DNA of 64,000 bases, from contig NW_025422971.1 in NCBI RefSeq assembly GCF_020497125.1, positions 1 through 64,000 of the forward strand. Direction: 5' to 3'. The notes under the pieces are model-generated. The model was not told where the DNA came from. It saw only the letters and a list, made by a program, of their open reading frames with translations, and made no database searches. The DNA is from Mauremys mutica (Eukaryota > Chordata > Testudines > Geoemydidae). This document shows positions 35,046-47,300 of this stretch, one piece after another (positions within the stretch are counted from its first letter, which is position 1; every line of letters starts with the position of its first letter). A program made the position numbers and the translations under genes.

Positions 35046-35969
35046 CAGTGGTGAGCTTTAGCCGGTTCGCACTGGTTCGCGCGATCCGGTTGTTAAATTT
35101 AGCAGCCCTTTTAGAACTGGTTGTTCCAGGACAACCAGTTTCTATAAGGGCTTTATTTAACAAAAGCTCCGGCCCAAGTTCACTTACCCCTCCTCTCCTG
35201 CTCCGCCCCCTTTCTCCTCCCCCTCCCCTGCTTCCCGCGAGTCAGATGTTCGCGGGAAGCCTGAACAAGCAGCAGGCAGGTAGGCAGGCAGGTAAGCTGG
35301 GGCGCGGGGGAGGGGAGGTGCGGCTTGGTGGTGCGGCAGGGCTCGGCTCCTGCCCCGGCCCTGCGGTCCGGCCGGGCAGCGCGGCGCGGCAGGGCTCGGC
35401 TCCTGCCCGGGGTCGGGCCGGGCGGCGCGGCAGGGCTCGGCTCCTGCCCCGGGGTCCGGGCCGGGCGGCGCGGCGGGGCTCGGCTCCTGCCTTGGTGTCA
35501 GGGTCCCAGCCCCAGCCCAGCTGTGCCCCCATTTTCAGGCAGCAAGGTAAGGGAGCAGGGAGGGCAGGGGAGTTGGGGGGGGTGGATTAGTGTCAGAGCA
35601 GTCAGAGGGCAGGGAACAGGGGGATTGAACGGGGGCAAGGGTCCCGGGGGGGCAGTCAGAAAGGAGCAGGGGTTGGATGGGGCGGTGGGGGGCAGTTAGG
35701 GGTAGGGATTCCAGGGACAGTCAGGGGACAGAGAGAAGGGGTGGTTGGATGGTGTAGGGGCCCCGGGGTGCCATCAGGAATGAGAGAAGGGGTTGGATGG
35801 GGTGGCAAGGGGCAGTCAGGGGACAGGGAAGGGGGGTGGATAGGGCATGGGGGGGGGCTGTCAAGGAACATGGGGGGGTTGGATGGGACAGGAGTCAGGG
35901 GAGGGGCATGACCCCTCATGGGGTGAGGAGGAGGGAACCGGTTGTTAATATTTTGGCAGCTCATCACTG
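35046..35969 (+). mobile_element. 924 bp non-autonomous hAT element B
   Basis: It is bounded by CAGTGGTGAGCT and AGCTCATCACTG and flanked by the perfect 8 bp duplication ATTTTGTC at 35038-35045 and 35970-35977, the hallmark of hAT. The inverted counterpart at 52709-52716 has a single ATTTTGTC, an empty site. The inside is GC-rich: a CpG-rich core (35300-35520) with a repeated GGGCTCGGCTCCTGCC unit, then GGGGCAGTCAGGGGACAGGG-like tandem DNA. Confidence 0.93.
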
Positions 35970-36101
35970 ATTTTGTCCCTTAGAATCACTGGGGTCATTG
36001 GGGTTTGTGCTTTTTGTTTCACTTTTTCCTCCCTCCCCCCGTCCCTCCTTTCTCTTCGTCTCTTGCTTCTTTTGTCCTTTCTCCTGTTCCCCTCCCACTA
36101 C

Positions 36102-36102
<1 letters not shown>

Positions 36103-36139
<37 letters not shown>
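36103..36139 (+). repeat. (TG)n microsatellite
   Basis: An uninterrupted GT/TG run of about 37 bp within repeat D. The counterpart is the shorter (CA)n at about 52553-52575. Confidence 0.95.
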
Positions 36140-36584
36140 GCGGGCAGTGCTCTGCAGCTCCCACTGTGGGAGGTCCACCCAAAAATGTGGGTCTGAAATA
36201 GTGCTCGGGCAGTGATCCCCACCAGTGACCTGGGCCATCCTTTGGGCTCGCTGGTGAGACCCTTCAGCCTCCCGTCCTCAGTCTCTACCCTGATTGGCTG
36301 AGCAGGGGGTTATTGACAGGGAGGAGACTCAGGTCCTTGTTGGTCTCTTTCAAGACCAAGGAAATAACTCAGAACCAGTTCTGTGTTTGATGAATTTTGC
36401 TGCTTCTCTACATTAATGGTCTCTGAGCAGTTCATGATTCTCTCTAACGTTGCAGTTCTCCTGAGATACTTGCTGAATAATTCCTGTGCACTGTTGTTGG
36501 TCTGGAGCTCATCTGAAAGCACTTTACTCAGGTCATTCAATGTCTTAAATTCAAGATCTGATGGTTAGTTTGAAAATCAGGGCT

Positions 36585-36690
36585 CTTGGATCCTATTCCC
36601 AACTCTGCCCCTGCCTGGGCGTGTGACCTCAGACAAGTCAATTCTCCTTTCTCAGCCTCAGCTTCTCCCTCTTTCAAGTAGGGATAATAA
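36585..36690 (+). repeat. MIR-like core fragment
   Basis: CCCAACTCTGCCCCTGCCTG, GTGTGACCTCAGACAAGTCA and TTTCTCAGCCTCAGCTTC follow the order of the MIR core. Confidence 0.55.
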
Positions 36691-36724
36691 TGATCCGCTC
36701 CTACCTACCTCACGGTGTGTGGAG

Positions 36725-37040
36725 GCAGGGCCGGCTCTAAGTTTTTTGCCGTCCCAAGCAAAAAAAAATTTTGGCTGCGCCCACCCCAGCCCTGGGCTCC
36801 CCCCTGCACCTCCCTGCCACCCCAGCCCTGGGCTCTGCTCCCTCCATCCACACCCCCTGTCACCACAGACCTGGGCTCTCCCCCCCACATACCCCATGCT
36901 GCCCCAGCTCTTGGCTCTGCCCTTTCCCCCCACTTCTCCCCCACCGACACCCCCCCTGCCACCCCAGCCCTGGGCTCTCCCCCCCCCACACACACACCCC
37001 TGCACTCTCCTTCAACCCCAGCCCTGGGTCACTGGTAACT
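36725..37040 (+). repeat. MITE end plus C-rich minisatellite
   Basis: 36725-36775 (GGCAGGGCCGGCTCTAAG, CCCAAGCAAAAAAAAATTTT) looks like the end of a reptile DNA transposon. Then follow five or six units of 36-58 bp, each starting ACCCCAGCCCTGGGCTCT. Confidence 0.65.
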
Positions 37041-39050
37041 TGCTCCCAGGGTGGGTCACTCAGCCGGAATTTTGGATGTGCACAGAACACAGACAGGATT
37101 GGTTCCCATATGGTTACAGAGCTGCAGTAAAGTGGAACAATTTTCAGCTTGTGTGATTGGAGGATATCTGGATGCATATTATAAGACTGTCCTCCATACA
37201 TGAGGAAAAGTTGAGGTGCCTTTATTATTCTTTTGTTCCACTCTTTCTTTCTCTGGGGAATTTGCCAATGCAATATCACTGTCTTCCTTTTAAACAAATA
37301 AAACAAAAACAAACAAAAAGGCAAATGGCTGTTGAAAATAGCAATTCCAGTCCTAATAACCCCTGGGAAGCATTTCTTGCTCAATTTTATCCTACTTTTT
37401 CTACAGCAAATGACAGTGGATCAGTATATTTGATTTGGGAGAAATGAAGTAACAGCTGCCCAAACTGAGCTGGAGCACTCCTGAATGTTGAGGTGTTCAA
37501 ATCTGGAAGGCAGGCGCTAGATTCCCTTTCTGAACATTAACTAAATCTGGAAAGGAAAAGTCAATTTCTGCTTCCATGGCTCAGGAGTGGAAATCCTCCT
37601 GCGTGCCTGGTGCTGTATCTAGAGCTGCCCAGGTCCAGCAGCGCCTCCCCTCCCTCACTTTTCATTTTAAATTCTGGTGGGATCCACGTACCTCCCTTGC
37701 CAGGCTTCAGCTAGAGAGGGGCCCTGTCCATTTAGTCCCCCCAATTCCTTCTTTGGGGGCTGCCAGGTGAGGTCACACCAGTATCCCTCAGCCTGTCTGG
37801 GGGTGTCTTCTGAAGGGGATGTCTGGGGCAAAGCTTTCTAGTCCAAAACGTTGGTGGCTGGAGGGGGGTGCCATTTTCAGCAGTTTAATGTTTGGTACTG
37901 CAGTGAGTGACTGCGGTGTGCTGTAATATAGTGACCCCTGGGGCTCTGAATGAGGCTTTATACTGGGGGGGAGAGTCGGAGGAGAGCGGGTGGGCAAGTG
38001 GCAGGTGTGCACAGAGGTGAGCAGTGAGCCAGCAGGGGCTCTAGGGGCGGGCAGGGGGGTTTCTGGCAGGGGAGGGAGGAGGTGAAAGGAGGTGAGTGGT
38101 GGGTGGGGGACTGACTAGCAGGAGATGCAGCAGGCCAGCGGGAGGCTAGGGGGTGAAGAGGGGTGTGATGGTGAGATCTGGTCACCCTATGGGGGCCGTT
38201 TCTTCTCCCTCTCCCGTCTCCCAAACCTTCCTTTTCGGCCCACAGCTGTTTCGGTGGGGCGGCGCTGGGGAAGGAGGGTTGGTTTCTGCGGGGCGGGCGG
38301 TGCTGGGGGGGGGTTGTTTCCACAGGGATGGGTGGCGCTGGGGAGGTGTTTCAAGGGGGCTGGATGGCACAGCAGGGGGCGCAATTTTTTATTCTTGCCT
38401 TGGGTGAAAAAATAGCTAGTTACAGCTCTGGGACCCCACATTGCACTAGGTGCTGTACAATCCCTGGCCAACGCTGGGACATGCAGGGGGTTCTCCTCAA
38501 TTTCCCTGAGCCTCTGCTGCCCAACTGCTTCTGACTCCATCTGGATCACCCCCCCCACAAAAAACCCACCTTTCCAAACAGTCCTTCTTTCCCTGCCCCC
38601 TGATTCTGCTTTCACACCCTGGGACCATCTCCTCTCTTCGTCCCTCCCCCACCCCCAGGTGAGCAGAGATGGAGGCAACTTCAGCCACAGGATCCAGCCC
38701 CAGCGAGCGCTGCAGCCCGCCCGGGGGGTGTTTGCAGACACAGGAAGGGAGCAGCTGGGAGTGGTGGGTGCTGGGAAGTAGGAGGCAAGAGAACAAATCC
38801 CAGAGACCCAACATGGGGCAGCTCCGGTTTCTGAGTGAGTCGGGGGGTGAGATACCTGCATCATTCTCCTGTTTGTGCCACTTCCCTCTCCAACACTGAA
38901 ACAATTCTCTCTGGTTCTCCCCTTTCCTCTCCCCTCACCACATGTCACTAGAAAATCCAAGGAGATTCCCTCATTTTCCCTAAAATTATTGACTCTCTAG
39001 TCTCTCATTTTCCCTATTTTCTCCATAATTCTTAAATTCTCCTCAGCTTT
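37041..39050. other. No recognisable gene
   Basis: A DNA-transposon end (inverse of CAGAGCTGTAACTAGCTATT) lies near 38385-38430, and a few ladder-type units near 38935-39050. Open frames in 38100-38960 are composition-driven and carry no domain. Confidence 0.4.
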
Positions 39051-39531
39051 GGGATGTGAACCCAGCCCGTTTATCTGCAGCAATTTGTCCTTGGGTAGGT
39101 GGAATTTGCTGTCCTGTGTCACTCCCCCAATGTGGGTGGGGGTTAGTAGGTGCTGGCTGGGGGAGCCCACAGACATGGCTGCCTCTGGGGGGGAGATAGG
39201 GGGGCCGATCTCTGCCAGCGACAGGACATGGCCGCACAGGAGGGGAAGGGAGGAGCCAGTGTCCCTATGGAGCCTGCCCAGCCCCTTTGGTTCTGCTCCT
39301 TTCCAGCATTTTGTTGAGAGACTTTATTCCTGAGGAGGCTGAAAAATCTCCCTGTGGGCTTAGCCTGGCAGGAGGGACCAGGTCTCCCCTGCAGTAAAGA
39401 GCTGGAGCATGTTCCCAGCATGGCAGAGCCTAGGCTGTGTCTCTGCAGGGAAAGATCCTGGGGGAGTCGTGATGTGACATGAACTAAAGCCTGTTCTGAA
39501 ATCTCCGCAACTGCCCTTCTTGCCCTGCCAG

Positions 39532-39620
39532 GCTGCAGGATGTCGTCCGTGTTTCGCTCCAGCTCATCCCATCCTCCCATGGGACAGGGAAGGGAAACGG
39601 CTGCAGAGGAGCCAGTTCAG
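39532..39620 (+). pseudogene. Orphan copy of the KRAB-ZNF ATG exon (plus strand)
   Basis: 89 bp, with acceptor CTTGCCCTGCCAG and donor GTAGGG. It matches the 14555 exon, but both ATGs used there are altered (GTG and ACG). An upstream in-frame ATG (MSSVFRSSSSHPPMGQGRE) arises here. No KRAB-A exon follows. Within 350 bp the sequence turns into the inverted 3' flank, so this is an orphan. Confidence 0.7.
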
Positions 39621-39939
39621 GTAGGGGTTATTGGGGGGGGGGGTTTGCTGGTGGGTTCCTGCTGAAGGAGGGGGACAGCAAATACAGAAGAGGTGAGAGG
39701 CTTGGGCAGTTTGGTTTGGAGGTTGGAGCGGGGCAGGAAATTCACATCTTTAGAACCTACAAAGGATAAATTCAACAAAAACTTCACTTCTGTTTCCTCA
39801 ACCTCTGTGTCTTGAAGGGCTGCATTTCCCATAGCATAGGATTAGCTAGGAGAGATCTTCTGTGGGGCCTGGGTTACAAATGCTTTGGGAACCAAACACA
39901 TGGGCATTTTGCCTAGTTCAAAACCACTTACCATGGAAT

Positions 39940-40796
39940 TCTCTTCCCAGATCAGAGACAATATTGCCTTAAACAACTGAAATACACTGTGATCAGATGC
40001 ACTTCCTTCAGTTAGTTGGGGTTCTGCTGCTGTTCACCATTTCTGAGTGGAGATTTTAAATCACTGCTGTTTCTTTGTTAGCCTGTCCAGTAAATTAGAG
40101 AGTTCTCTCCTGTTGCTAGAACTGCACTTCAACTTTCTCCATGTCATCATGGAGGGATGGGGAAAAAGCAAAACTGAAATCATAAATGAGGACTTTAGCA
40201 AAGAGTCATTGTCTTAAATTCTTCAATAAATCTGAGCTACATCCTACCAAACTGAACTAATATCCAATTGGGTGACCAAACAGCCTTCAGGAAAGATAGA
40301 AACCCACATCACAGAGAAAGAATAGATTACAAAGAAAGTGTCAAGTGAAATTCCAGAGCAGGTTACATCTGATTATTCAGAATCGGGACAAGAGATTCTC
40401 CCACCACATTGTCCTCTGATCCATTCAAACCTGCTTCCCTCATTCCTGTCTCAATAGTCAGTTATGTTATTTACAAAATTTTTAGTATGTTAGCATCCCC
40501 ATAATGAGGGAAAAACAGCCCTCTTGCCAGAAGTGGCTTTACAATAGATGGAACCTGGGATTTAAACTCTAAATGATCACACTGTATTTGGGATCCATTT
40601 GAATTCCCCTCCCAGGACTTTGACACTTTCATCTCCAGTCATAGCGACTCTGATATAGAATTAAAGTAGTCAAAACATCATCTTCAAGCACAGACAACGG
40701 AGAATGCTTCATCACATGACAATTTGAGAAGTGGATGGATAGAATGTGATGAAGATAAACTCTGCTTGGCTCAGGCAAAAGGTAACAGTTCTGCAG
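39940..40796. repeat. KRAB-ZNF 3' flank, right arm of inverted duplication
   Basis: Reverse match of 23805-24640 (see ACTGCACTTCAACTTTCTCC, TGCTTCATCACATGACAATT). By eye the two differ at roughly 15-20% of positions, so the duplication is old. No gene is present. Confidence 0.8.
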
Positions 40797-41235
40797 GGTG
40801 AAAAACTGCTAATTCAAATTCTATCCAGCTAGTATGTTAGGCTTCCCTCCTTCCCCTTCACTGCAGAACTGTTTCTCACTCCTTCCAGTGTCACTCAGGT
40901 AGCTTAGTTGGGTGTACGGCACCACCTGCTGTCGTGTTGGGTGATAACAGGGCCTGCAGAGGCTGGATGAATCTCCAGAAAAGCAGTGTGAGAAGGGCCA
41001 GCCCAGCTTGAGGGTTAGAGGGCACAGCGGTTCCCAGACTGCCCCTGGGAGTGACAACCCATCACACCCTAAACTACACTAGTGTCAGCAGGTTTGTCAC
41101 ATCCTGTCCCCTCCCTTTCTCCACTCGAGATATTTCCTGCCTCCCACCACCTCTAGCAATTCCCACCCTCCTATGCATTTACTGCTCCTCTCCCTCCAAG
41201 CAGAACCCACCACCAGCTCCCTGAGAATCCCGTAC

Positions 41236-41318
41236 CTGAGCCAGCTCCATTGCAGCCATTTCCTTCCCCCTGGGAGGACGGGATGATCTGGAGTAAACCA
41301 TGGATGTTATTCTGTAGC
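41236..41318 (-). pseudogene. Copy of the KRAB-ZNF ATG exon (minus), 83 bp
   Basis: It reads MVYSRSSRPPRGKEMAAMEL and ends on CAG before the donor GTACGG, with acceptor TTTTCACCCCAGCAG. It lost two codons against the 89 bp version but keeps the frame. No KRAB-A exon lies downstream on minus before the inverted 3' flank, so it is an orphan. Confidence 0.7.
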
Positions 41319-41435
41319 CTGCTGGGGTGAAAAGGGCAAGGTGTAAGAATTCAGAAAGGGCTTTTGTCCATTCCACAAGCCAATTCCCCCCAGGTTTTCC
41401 CCTGCTAATGGACATTCTAGGTTCTGCCACACTGT

Positions 41436-42272
41436 GGGTATGGCTACACTTGAGAGTTGCAGCGCTGGTCATTACAGCGCTGGTCGTACAGCTGTGTAGG
41501 GAAAACGCTGGTGTGTGGCCACACTCACAGCTACCAACACTGCAGTGTGGCAGCATTTGCAGCGCTGTTGGGAGTGATGCATTATGGGCAGCTATCCCAG
41601 CATTCAAGTGGCAGCAACGTGCTTTTCAAAAGAGAGGGGTGGGGTGGAGTGGAGTGTGACAGGGAGCAGGGGGGAGAGAGAGAGAGTGGATTTTTGGAGC
41701 TGACACTGTGTATCGGCTCCCTGCCTTGCAAAATCAGAAACTTTTCCCGACCCCTTACTCTTTAACTGCAAACAGCCTGCAGACCAGATAAGCAGCTGCC
41801 GACTCCCTTTCTCGCTGCTGTTTCTCTCGTCAAGCAAAAAGCAAACACTCAACCACTGTGAATCATGCAGGCAGGGGGATATCTCATTTGATTGTTCACA
41901 GATTGATCACAGCAAACAGGAGCTGTGTTTGTTTTTTTAGATAAGCAGCTCCCGGAGCCCCGAACCCCACGTTCACAACAAAACAAAGAGAGGCTGCATA
42001 ACAAAACAAAGGGAATAATTTAGTTAAAAGCATGCTGGGATATCTCCTAATACCCTGGAGGCCAATAACAGCGCTGGTGTGTGGCCACACTTTACGAGCA
42101 GCGCTGTAGCACCAGCGCTGCACTCGTTATACCTGAAGCAAACCCAGGTGTACAGCCAGTGCTGCAGCCAGGGAGTTGCAGTGCTGGATGTGCCCTGCAG
42201 GTGTGGACAGTTACTAATTGCAGCACTGGAAAGCCTCCACCAGCGTTGCAACTCTCAAGTGTAGCCATACCC
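41436..42272. mobile_element. 837 bp DNA transposon with 34 bp terminal inverted repeats
   Basis: The left end GGGTATGGCTACACTTGAGA continues as GTTGCAGCGCTGGT and is mirrored at the right with one mismatch in 34. Subterminal copies of CAGCGCTG and of GCTGGTGTGTGGCCACACT occur near both ends, as expected for transposase-binding repeats. No frame longer than about 110 codons and no transposase motif exist, so it is non-autonomous. No target duplication was visible. Confidence 0.88.
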
Positions 42273-42379
42273 TCGGAAGCACAGAGTGACCTTATTCCAG
42301 TACAGGCCTAGCCCCCTCCCACCAGGGTGTAACCCTCTGACACATGGTGAAACCCTCCCAGTAACAGTCTCTCTGTTAC

Positions 42380-42560
42380 ACTTATCAAGTTTGCGGACAA
42401 TACCAAGCTGGGAGGGGTTGTAAGTGCTTTGGAGGATTAGATTAAAAATCAAAATGATCTGGACAAACTGGAGAAATGATCTGAAGGAAAGAGGATGAAA
42501 TTCAGTAGGGACAAGTGCAAAGTACTCCACTTTGGAAGGAACAATCAGAGACCAGAGAAG
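42380..42560 (+). mobile_element. CR1 LINE reverse-transcriptase fragment
   Basis: It contains a FADNTKLGG-like stretch (a variant of the FADDTKL box) and MKFSRDKCKVLHFGRNNQ, with stops between. It is old and dead. It is followed at 42640-43130 by an unclassified repeat (TGTTGGAAACTCCGTTTGGG, CTGGACAGTGCAAGACGCAC). Confidence 0.75.
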
Positions 42561-42639
42561 AGCAGAATCCAAGGAGTCACTTTGGGGGATTCTCCCTGTC
42601 ATTGTCCCCAAGGCAGCTCTCTCAGGTTTACAAAGTTGT

Positions 42640-43130
42640 TTGATGTTCCAGCCTTTATACAGTCTCTCCTGGGAGTGCCCCTTTCATGGGCTGGGCCTAG
42701 TTTTAGTTTTTGGTAGTTAACAATCTTGGTTTATTGTTTATCTAACCAGTGTGTTTGGATTAAAGTGTGTTGGAAACTCCGTTTGGGATAACAAGCTGGT
42801 GCATGTCATTTTCCACTGATGAAATGACAGACTTCATATGAGCTTGCGTTGTTCAATAGCGTGCTGGACAGTGCAAGACGCACATTTCTGGGGGAAAGTC
42901 GGGCACTTGAGAATTTGCTGGTTTTCTCCTGAGGTGTAATTCATGAGTGGCTGTCTAGCAGCACTCAATACTGTGTAGCTGGGAGTGAATTACATGCTGG
43001 AGACTGTGTGTTAATTGGCCAAGAGGGGATGTTCTCGCGGTAAAACAATGGAAAAGGCACCCCAGGTTGGAGAACTGAGGGAACACAACTATTTAACAGT
43101 CCAGATTGTACTCTAGGTAATGTCACAGAC
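42640..43130. repeat. Unclassified interspersed repeat
   Basis: It contains TGTTGGAAACTCCGTTTGGG and AATACTGTGTAGCTGGGAGT. It looks like a reptile repeat, with no ends defined and no coding frame. Confidence 0.35.
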
Positions 43131-43424
43131 ACTCATTATGACAGAGCCTCTTACAACACAGAGAAAGTAAATCCATGTCCCAGAAATCGAAGACTCCAGA
43201 CAGAGGGCAAGTGTCCCTGGCACTGCTTCCTGCTGACAGAGAGGTTCAGAGACAGCGAGAGAGTCCTGGGGAAGCTGGGAACAGGAAGCATGGGCCGGTG
43301 GGGTTCAGTGGAGAAAGGGAACAGGAAGGGCAGGGATATCACTGAATGCAGGATCTCAGCAGTACTGGATGACAGGATAGCACATAGTGCAGCCCATTGG
43401 AAAACATAATCCCAACTATACACA

Positions 43425-43755
43425 TAAAATGATGGGGTCTAAATTAGCTGTTTCCACTCAAGAGATGGATCTTGGAGTCACTGTGGATAGTTCTCTGAAA
43501 ACATCCACTCAATGTACAGCAGCAGTGAAAAAAAGCGAGCAATGTTGGAAATAATTAAGAAAGGGATAGATACGACAGAATATATCATATATCATAATTG
43601 TAAAAACAGCAAATAAATCCATGATAGACCCACATCTTGAACACCGCATGCAGATGTTGTCGCCCCATCTCAAAAAAAGATATATTGGAATTGGAAAAGG
43701 TTCAGAAAAGGGCAACAAAAATGATTAGGGGTATGGAACAGTTATGCCAGACCTA
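43425..43755 (+). mobile_element. CR1 LINE ORF2 C-terminal fragment
   Basis: It shows STQEMDLGVTVDSSLKTSTQ in frame, then a degenerate MIDPHLEHRMQMLSPHLKK-like stretch and GTTCAGAAAAGGGCAACAAA. It lies in the intron downstream of the minus-strand KRAB-A exon. Confidence 0.75.
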
Positions 43756-43949
43756 ACTCCCAGTTTCACTTGAGCAAACAGGAGCTATTTGACACTGTGC
43801 AATACGGCTCCTGTGCTCTGTTCCCAAAGTGTTCTGCAGCAGGGGAGGGTCTCTGGTAGTGTGTGTGTGTCACTGGCATATTGGGATGATGCTGAAACAG
43901 GACAGAGTAGAGGTGGCATTGTGGGGCTGGCGTGAACCTTAACTCTTCA

Positions 43950-44147
<198 letters not shown>

Positions 44148-44719
44148 CTATTTGTGGCAGTGAGGAGCGAATCAAATGGAAGCTCTGGGTGGATCGCCGT
44201 CAACAGAGTCCCACCCCCACCCCGCTCAGAGTATCCAGCAAATACCAGGGTGAGGGGACGAAGAGAGAGCCCCTTGTCTCTCCCAGCAGATCCATCACAT
44301 ACCTACTAGCCACCGACTGATACAGGAGATGGAGCCCCTAGCAGGGTCCAGGGAGAGCTCCCTGGTAGGAAGCCCAATAACCTCCTCATTGTGAGGAGCA
44401 GGATATGAAGGGAGAGGCAGCTCCAATAAGCCTGACTCATGGGTGCCCCCTTCATATCTCACAGCAGCCGCTGGTCAGTGAGCTCAGGCTCCAGGTCAGT
44501 TTGACTAGCTCCATGTAGGTGGGCTATTTTCTTTCTTCACAAATTAGGGCATTTCCACCTCTCAACCTCCAGGGTCGGTTCCTAGAATCTAGGCCACTTA
44601 TTAAATAACTCCCAGCAGGTTTGCCACACCCTGGCCTCCTCCTTTCCCCACGCTGTGAATTTCCTGCCCCGCTCCAACCTCCAGCAGGAACCCACCAGCA
44701 ACCCCCCGATAATCCCTAC

Positions 44720-44808
44720 CTGAGTTGGCTCCACTGCAGCCATTTCTCTTCCCTGTCCCACGCCAGGCTGGGATGAGCTGGAGCAAAACATGGACGTCAT
44801 TCTGCAGC
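44720..44808 (-). pseudogene. ATG exon of the inverted KRAB paralogue
   Basis: 89 bp on minus, opening MFCSSSSQPGVGQGREMAAV and ending EPTQ before donor GTAGGG. It lies 605 bp upstream of its KRAB-A exon (the plus-strand pair is 677 bp apart) and joins it in phase 0. Transcribed, it could still yield a short KRAB-only peptide. It is called a pseudogene because the rest of the gene is missing. Confidence 0.75.
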
Positions 44809-45479
44809 CTGTCTGGGGGAGAAGGGCAGTTGTGGGTGTTTCAGAACCAGTTTTAGTTAATTTCACATCAGAATTCCCCCAGGCCCTTTCCCTGCAGACA
44901 GACACCCTAGATCCTGCCATGCTGGGAAATGCTCAATCTGTTTATTACAATGTAGACCTGGCCCCTCCTGCCAGGCTAAGCCCACAGAGACATTTTTAAC
45001 CTCCCTTCTCCCTCTCCTCACCCCGTAACAAAGTCTCTGAACACAAGGCTAGAAAAGAGCAGAACCAAAGGAGTCACTGTGGGGGATTCCCTCGGACACT
45101 GACCCCACGGCAGCCACACCCCAGCAGGGGGAATATGGAGTCAGGAACTGGCTTTTCCTCTCTCTGATCCTTGTTTTGTTCACTGGAAAGTGGTTCTGCC
45201 CAGGGATGCAGCAATACATGTGTCTGGGTGGACTAGAGAGCTGGAAATCTCTCCCCCCTCATTTCTACCACTGCCGCTTTCAGTCTCTCCTTCCCCGTCC
45301 TCTCTCCCTGCCCCTCTGGCTGGGACAGTCCCATTCCTGGGGGCTTTGCTCTCCCAGGGCTGGATTTTCTCCTGGCAATTGCTACTGGGAGGAGAAATGA
45401 GGAGGGGCTGTTTGTGCAGAGTCACTTTCTTGCCAGTCCCCAGCACTTTCCCTGAGGTCTTTCAGTTACCTGGAGACTC

Positions 45480-47300
45480 TGGCTCAGAATTTAGTATTAA
45501 CAGGGCCCAGGGCTGCCCTAGGGGGCTAGGACCAGCTGGAGAAAGTCATCCCCTGGGCCAGGCAGAGAAGCACCTTTAATTCAGGTCACTTCCCAGCACA
45601 GAACCCCACTGGGGGAGCAGCAGCTGCTAAGCCTGGTCTCCCAGATCACAATGGAGGCTGCAGCGTCTGACCCAGGAAGCTGAACCCCAGTATCCTGAGC
45701 AGAGAGGGACAGAGCGTTTGAGCAGCTTCCCTCCTTTAGCTCTCTGGGGAGAGCAGCTAATGAGAGCCCCTCCTCACAGGGAGAATTGCTGATCTCATTT
45801 GCCCCACTGTCCATCCAGAGTCACTCCTTGTCTTTCCATACAGTCACTCTGGATTAACATTGGTCTCAATGAAACCAGAGTTCAGAAAGAATGAGTCCAG
45901 AATGCTGTGGAAGAGACCATTGTGCGGCAGTGCTGACTCCCTTCCCACCTCCCTCACCCCCCAGATCCAGGACAAGGACTGGACAATCTAGGAAAATGGA
46001 ACTGGAAGTTCCTGCAGTTTTCAAGAAGGGAGAAGAGCAAAAATCTGTGATTTCGCCTCACAGTGTTTGATAAGTGGCTAGAAAGTTATCTCAGTGACTG
46101 GGCCTGGCCGGGGAATGTCGGGCAGTGCTTGGAGCCAGGATTCTGGCATAAGCTAATCAGGTAGAAGAAGCGAGGTCAGGAGCAGGCCCCAGAGCCCCAG
46201 CCCCACCCCCAGATATTCCCTGGGACCCAGCCCCCAGAGTCCCTGGCCAGGGATCTCAGATACCCCTCAGAGCCCCACCGGCCAGAGAACCCCCACCAGA
46301 CCATCATTGACAGGTTGGGAATCCCAAAGGGTTCCCCCCACCAAGAGACCCCAACAGCCAGAGACCCCCCAAAAGGGACCCCCACTGGGAACTCAGTCCC
46401 TCACTGCCTGCCTAGGATTCCCCCCCCCCCGCCCTCCAGCAGGATCTGCCCTGCCCTTTGCCTGGCACCCCCTCCTCCCCCCTGCGGGATCCCCTGGTGC
46501 TTTACAGGGGCACCCCCTGGCCTAGCGCCGGGGATTCTCCCACACACACTCTGTGCACGGGGCACGGCAGCGATCCCAGGAGTCTGCGGGGGAAGCCCAG
46601 ACGGAGCCCCTGGCACAGCACCAGGCTCCCTCTAACCCCCTGTCCCGCCTCCCCAAGAGACGCCCACCCCGGCTGTTCTGCAGCCAACAGGCCCCCAGCA
46701 ATACCCACCTCCAGGACCCACAGCCTCAGGGCTGGGCACATCACACCCACCCCCTGAAACCCCAAATCTCCAGAACCCACCAACCTCACTAGGGTACCCC
46801 CTGCCCAGCCACCCAGAGGCCTCCCCCTACCACAATCCCCCTTCAGCTGCTATCTCCCCCCCCAGCAACACTGTTACCTCACAGTGCCTGAGAAGTGGAT
46901 AGAAAGTGACCACCGCCCCCTGCTGGCCAGTCACACAGGCAGAGGGAGCCCTGGGGGATGTCTCTTGAACTGGAGTATGGAAGGCCTGGAGGGACAAAAT
47001 AGGTAAGAAATGTCCATGGCCTGTCACTAGCAAATAATGGCCACCATGGATCCACCCCAGAGGTGGCTGCATCTTAGCACTGCGGGAAACAACCCCTCAC
47101 AGAGGCCATTTGCCATGGGGTTTGGGATACTTCTCAACTCACACTGCACTCAGAGTGACCTCCTCATCCCGTGCCAGCTGGAGAAAAGAAAAGAGTCCAG
47201 CCAACTCTCTCGTTACCAGCTGGGAACCACTGATCCCCAAACAGGGGGAGGCCTCTGGCTTTGATGTGTACTAAATATCTGGCTGGTCTCTTTCTTCGGC
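45480..47300 (-). other. Intron 1 of the inverted paralogue
   Basis: It mirrors 11960-13905, with blocks such as CTTGTCTTTCCATACAGTCA, CTGGCTGGTCTCTTTCTTCG and CCGTGCCAGCTGGAGAAAAG. No coding frame with a domain is present. C-rich runs produce overlapping open frames that are not genes. Confidence 0.55.

Larger units (their letters stand above)
34476..36207 (+). repeat. Repeat D, left copy, interrupted by a hAT element
   Basis: 34476-35045 plus 35970-36207 match the reverse of 52483-53276 throughout, for example GCATTGGGAGCAGC, ACTAGAAAACAGCCGTCTCT and AAACCTGTTCAGTCTGATCC. The 924 bp hAT element splits it. Near its end is a (TG)n run at 36103-36139, also present as (CA)n in the other copy. 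It contains a GTAAGA after TTTAGAAG but no protein-coding frame. Confidence 0.85.

Noticed and set aside
35242..35590. Arg/Pro-rich frames in the CpG-rich core of hAT element B
   Set aside because: They are short, occur on both strands, and come from a repeated GGGCTCGGCTCCTGCC unit.
27856..36207. Segmental inverted duplication joining composite A and repeat D with composite C and repeat D'
   Set aside because: The order on the two sides does not mirror (A then D on the left; reading back from the right, D' then C) and flanks of A and C differ, so separate repeat insertions explain it better.
38187..38960. 257-codon minus-strand frame
   Set aside because: It overlaps a DNA-transposon end and GC-rich non-coding DNA, shows no domain, and competes with other frames of similar length.
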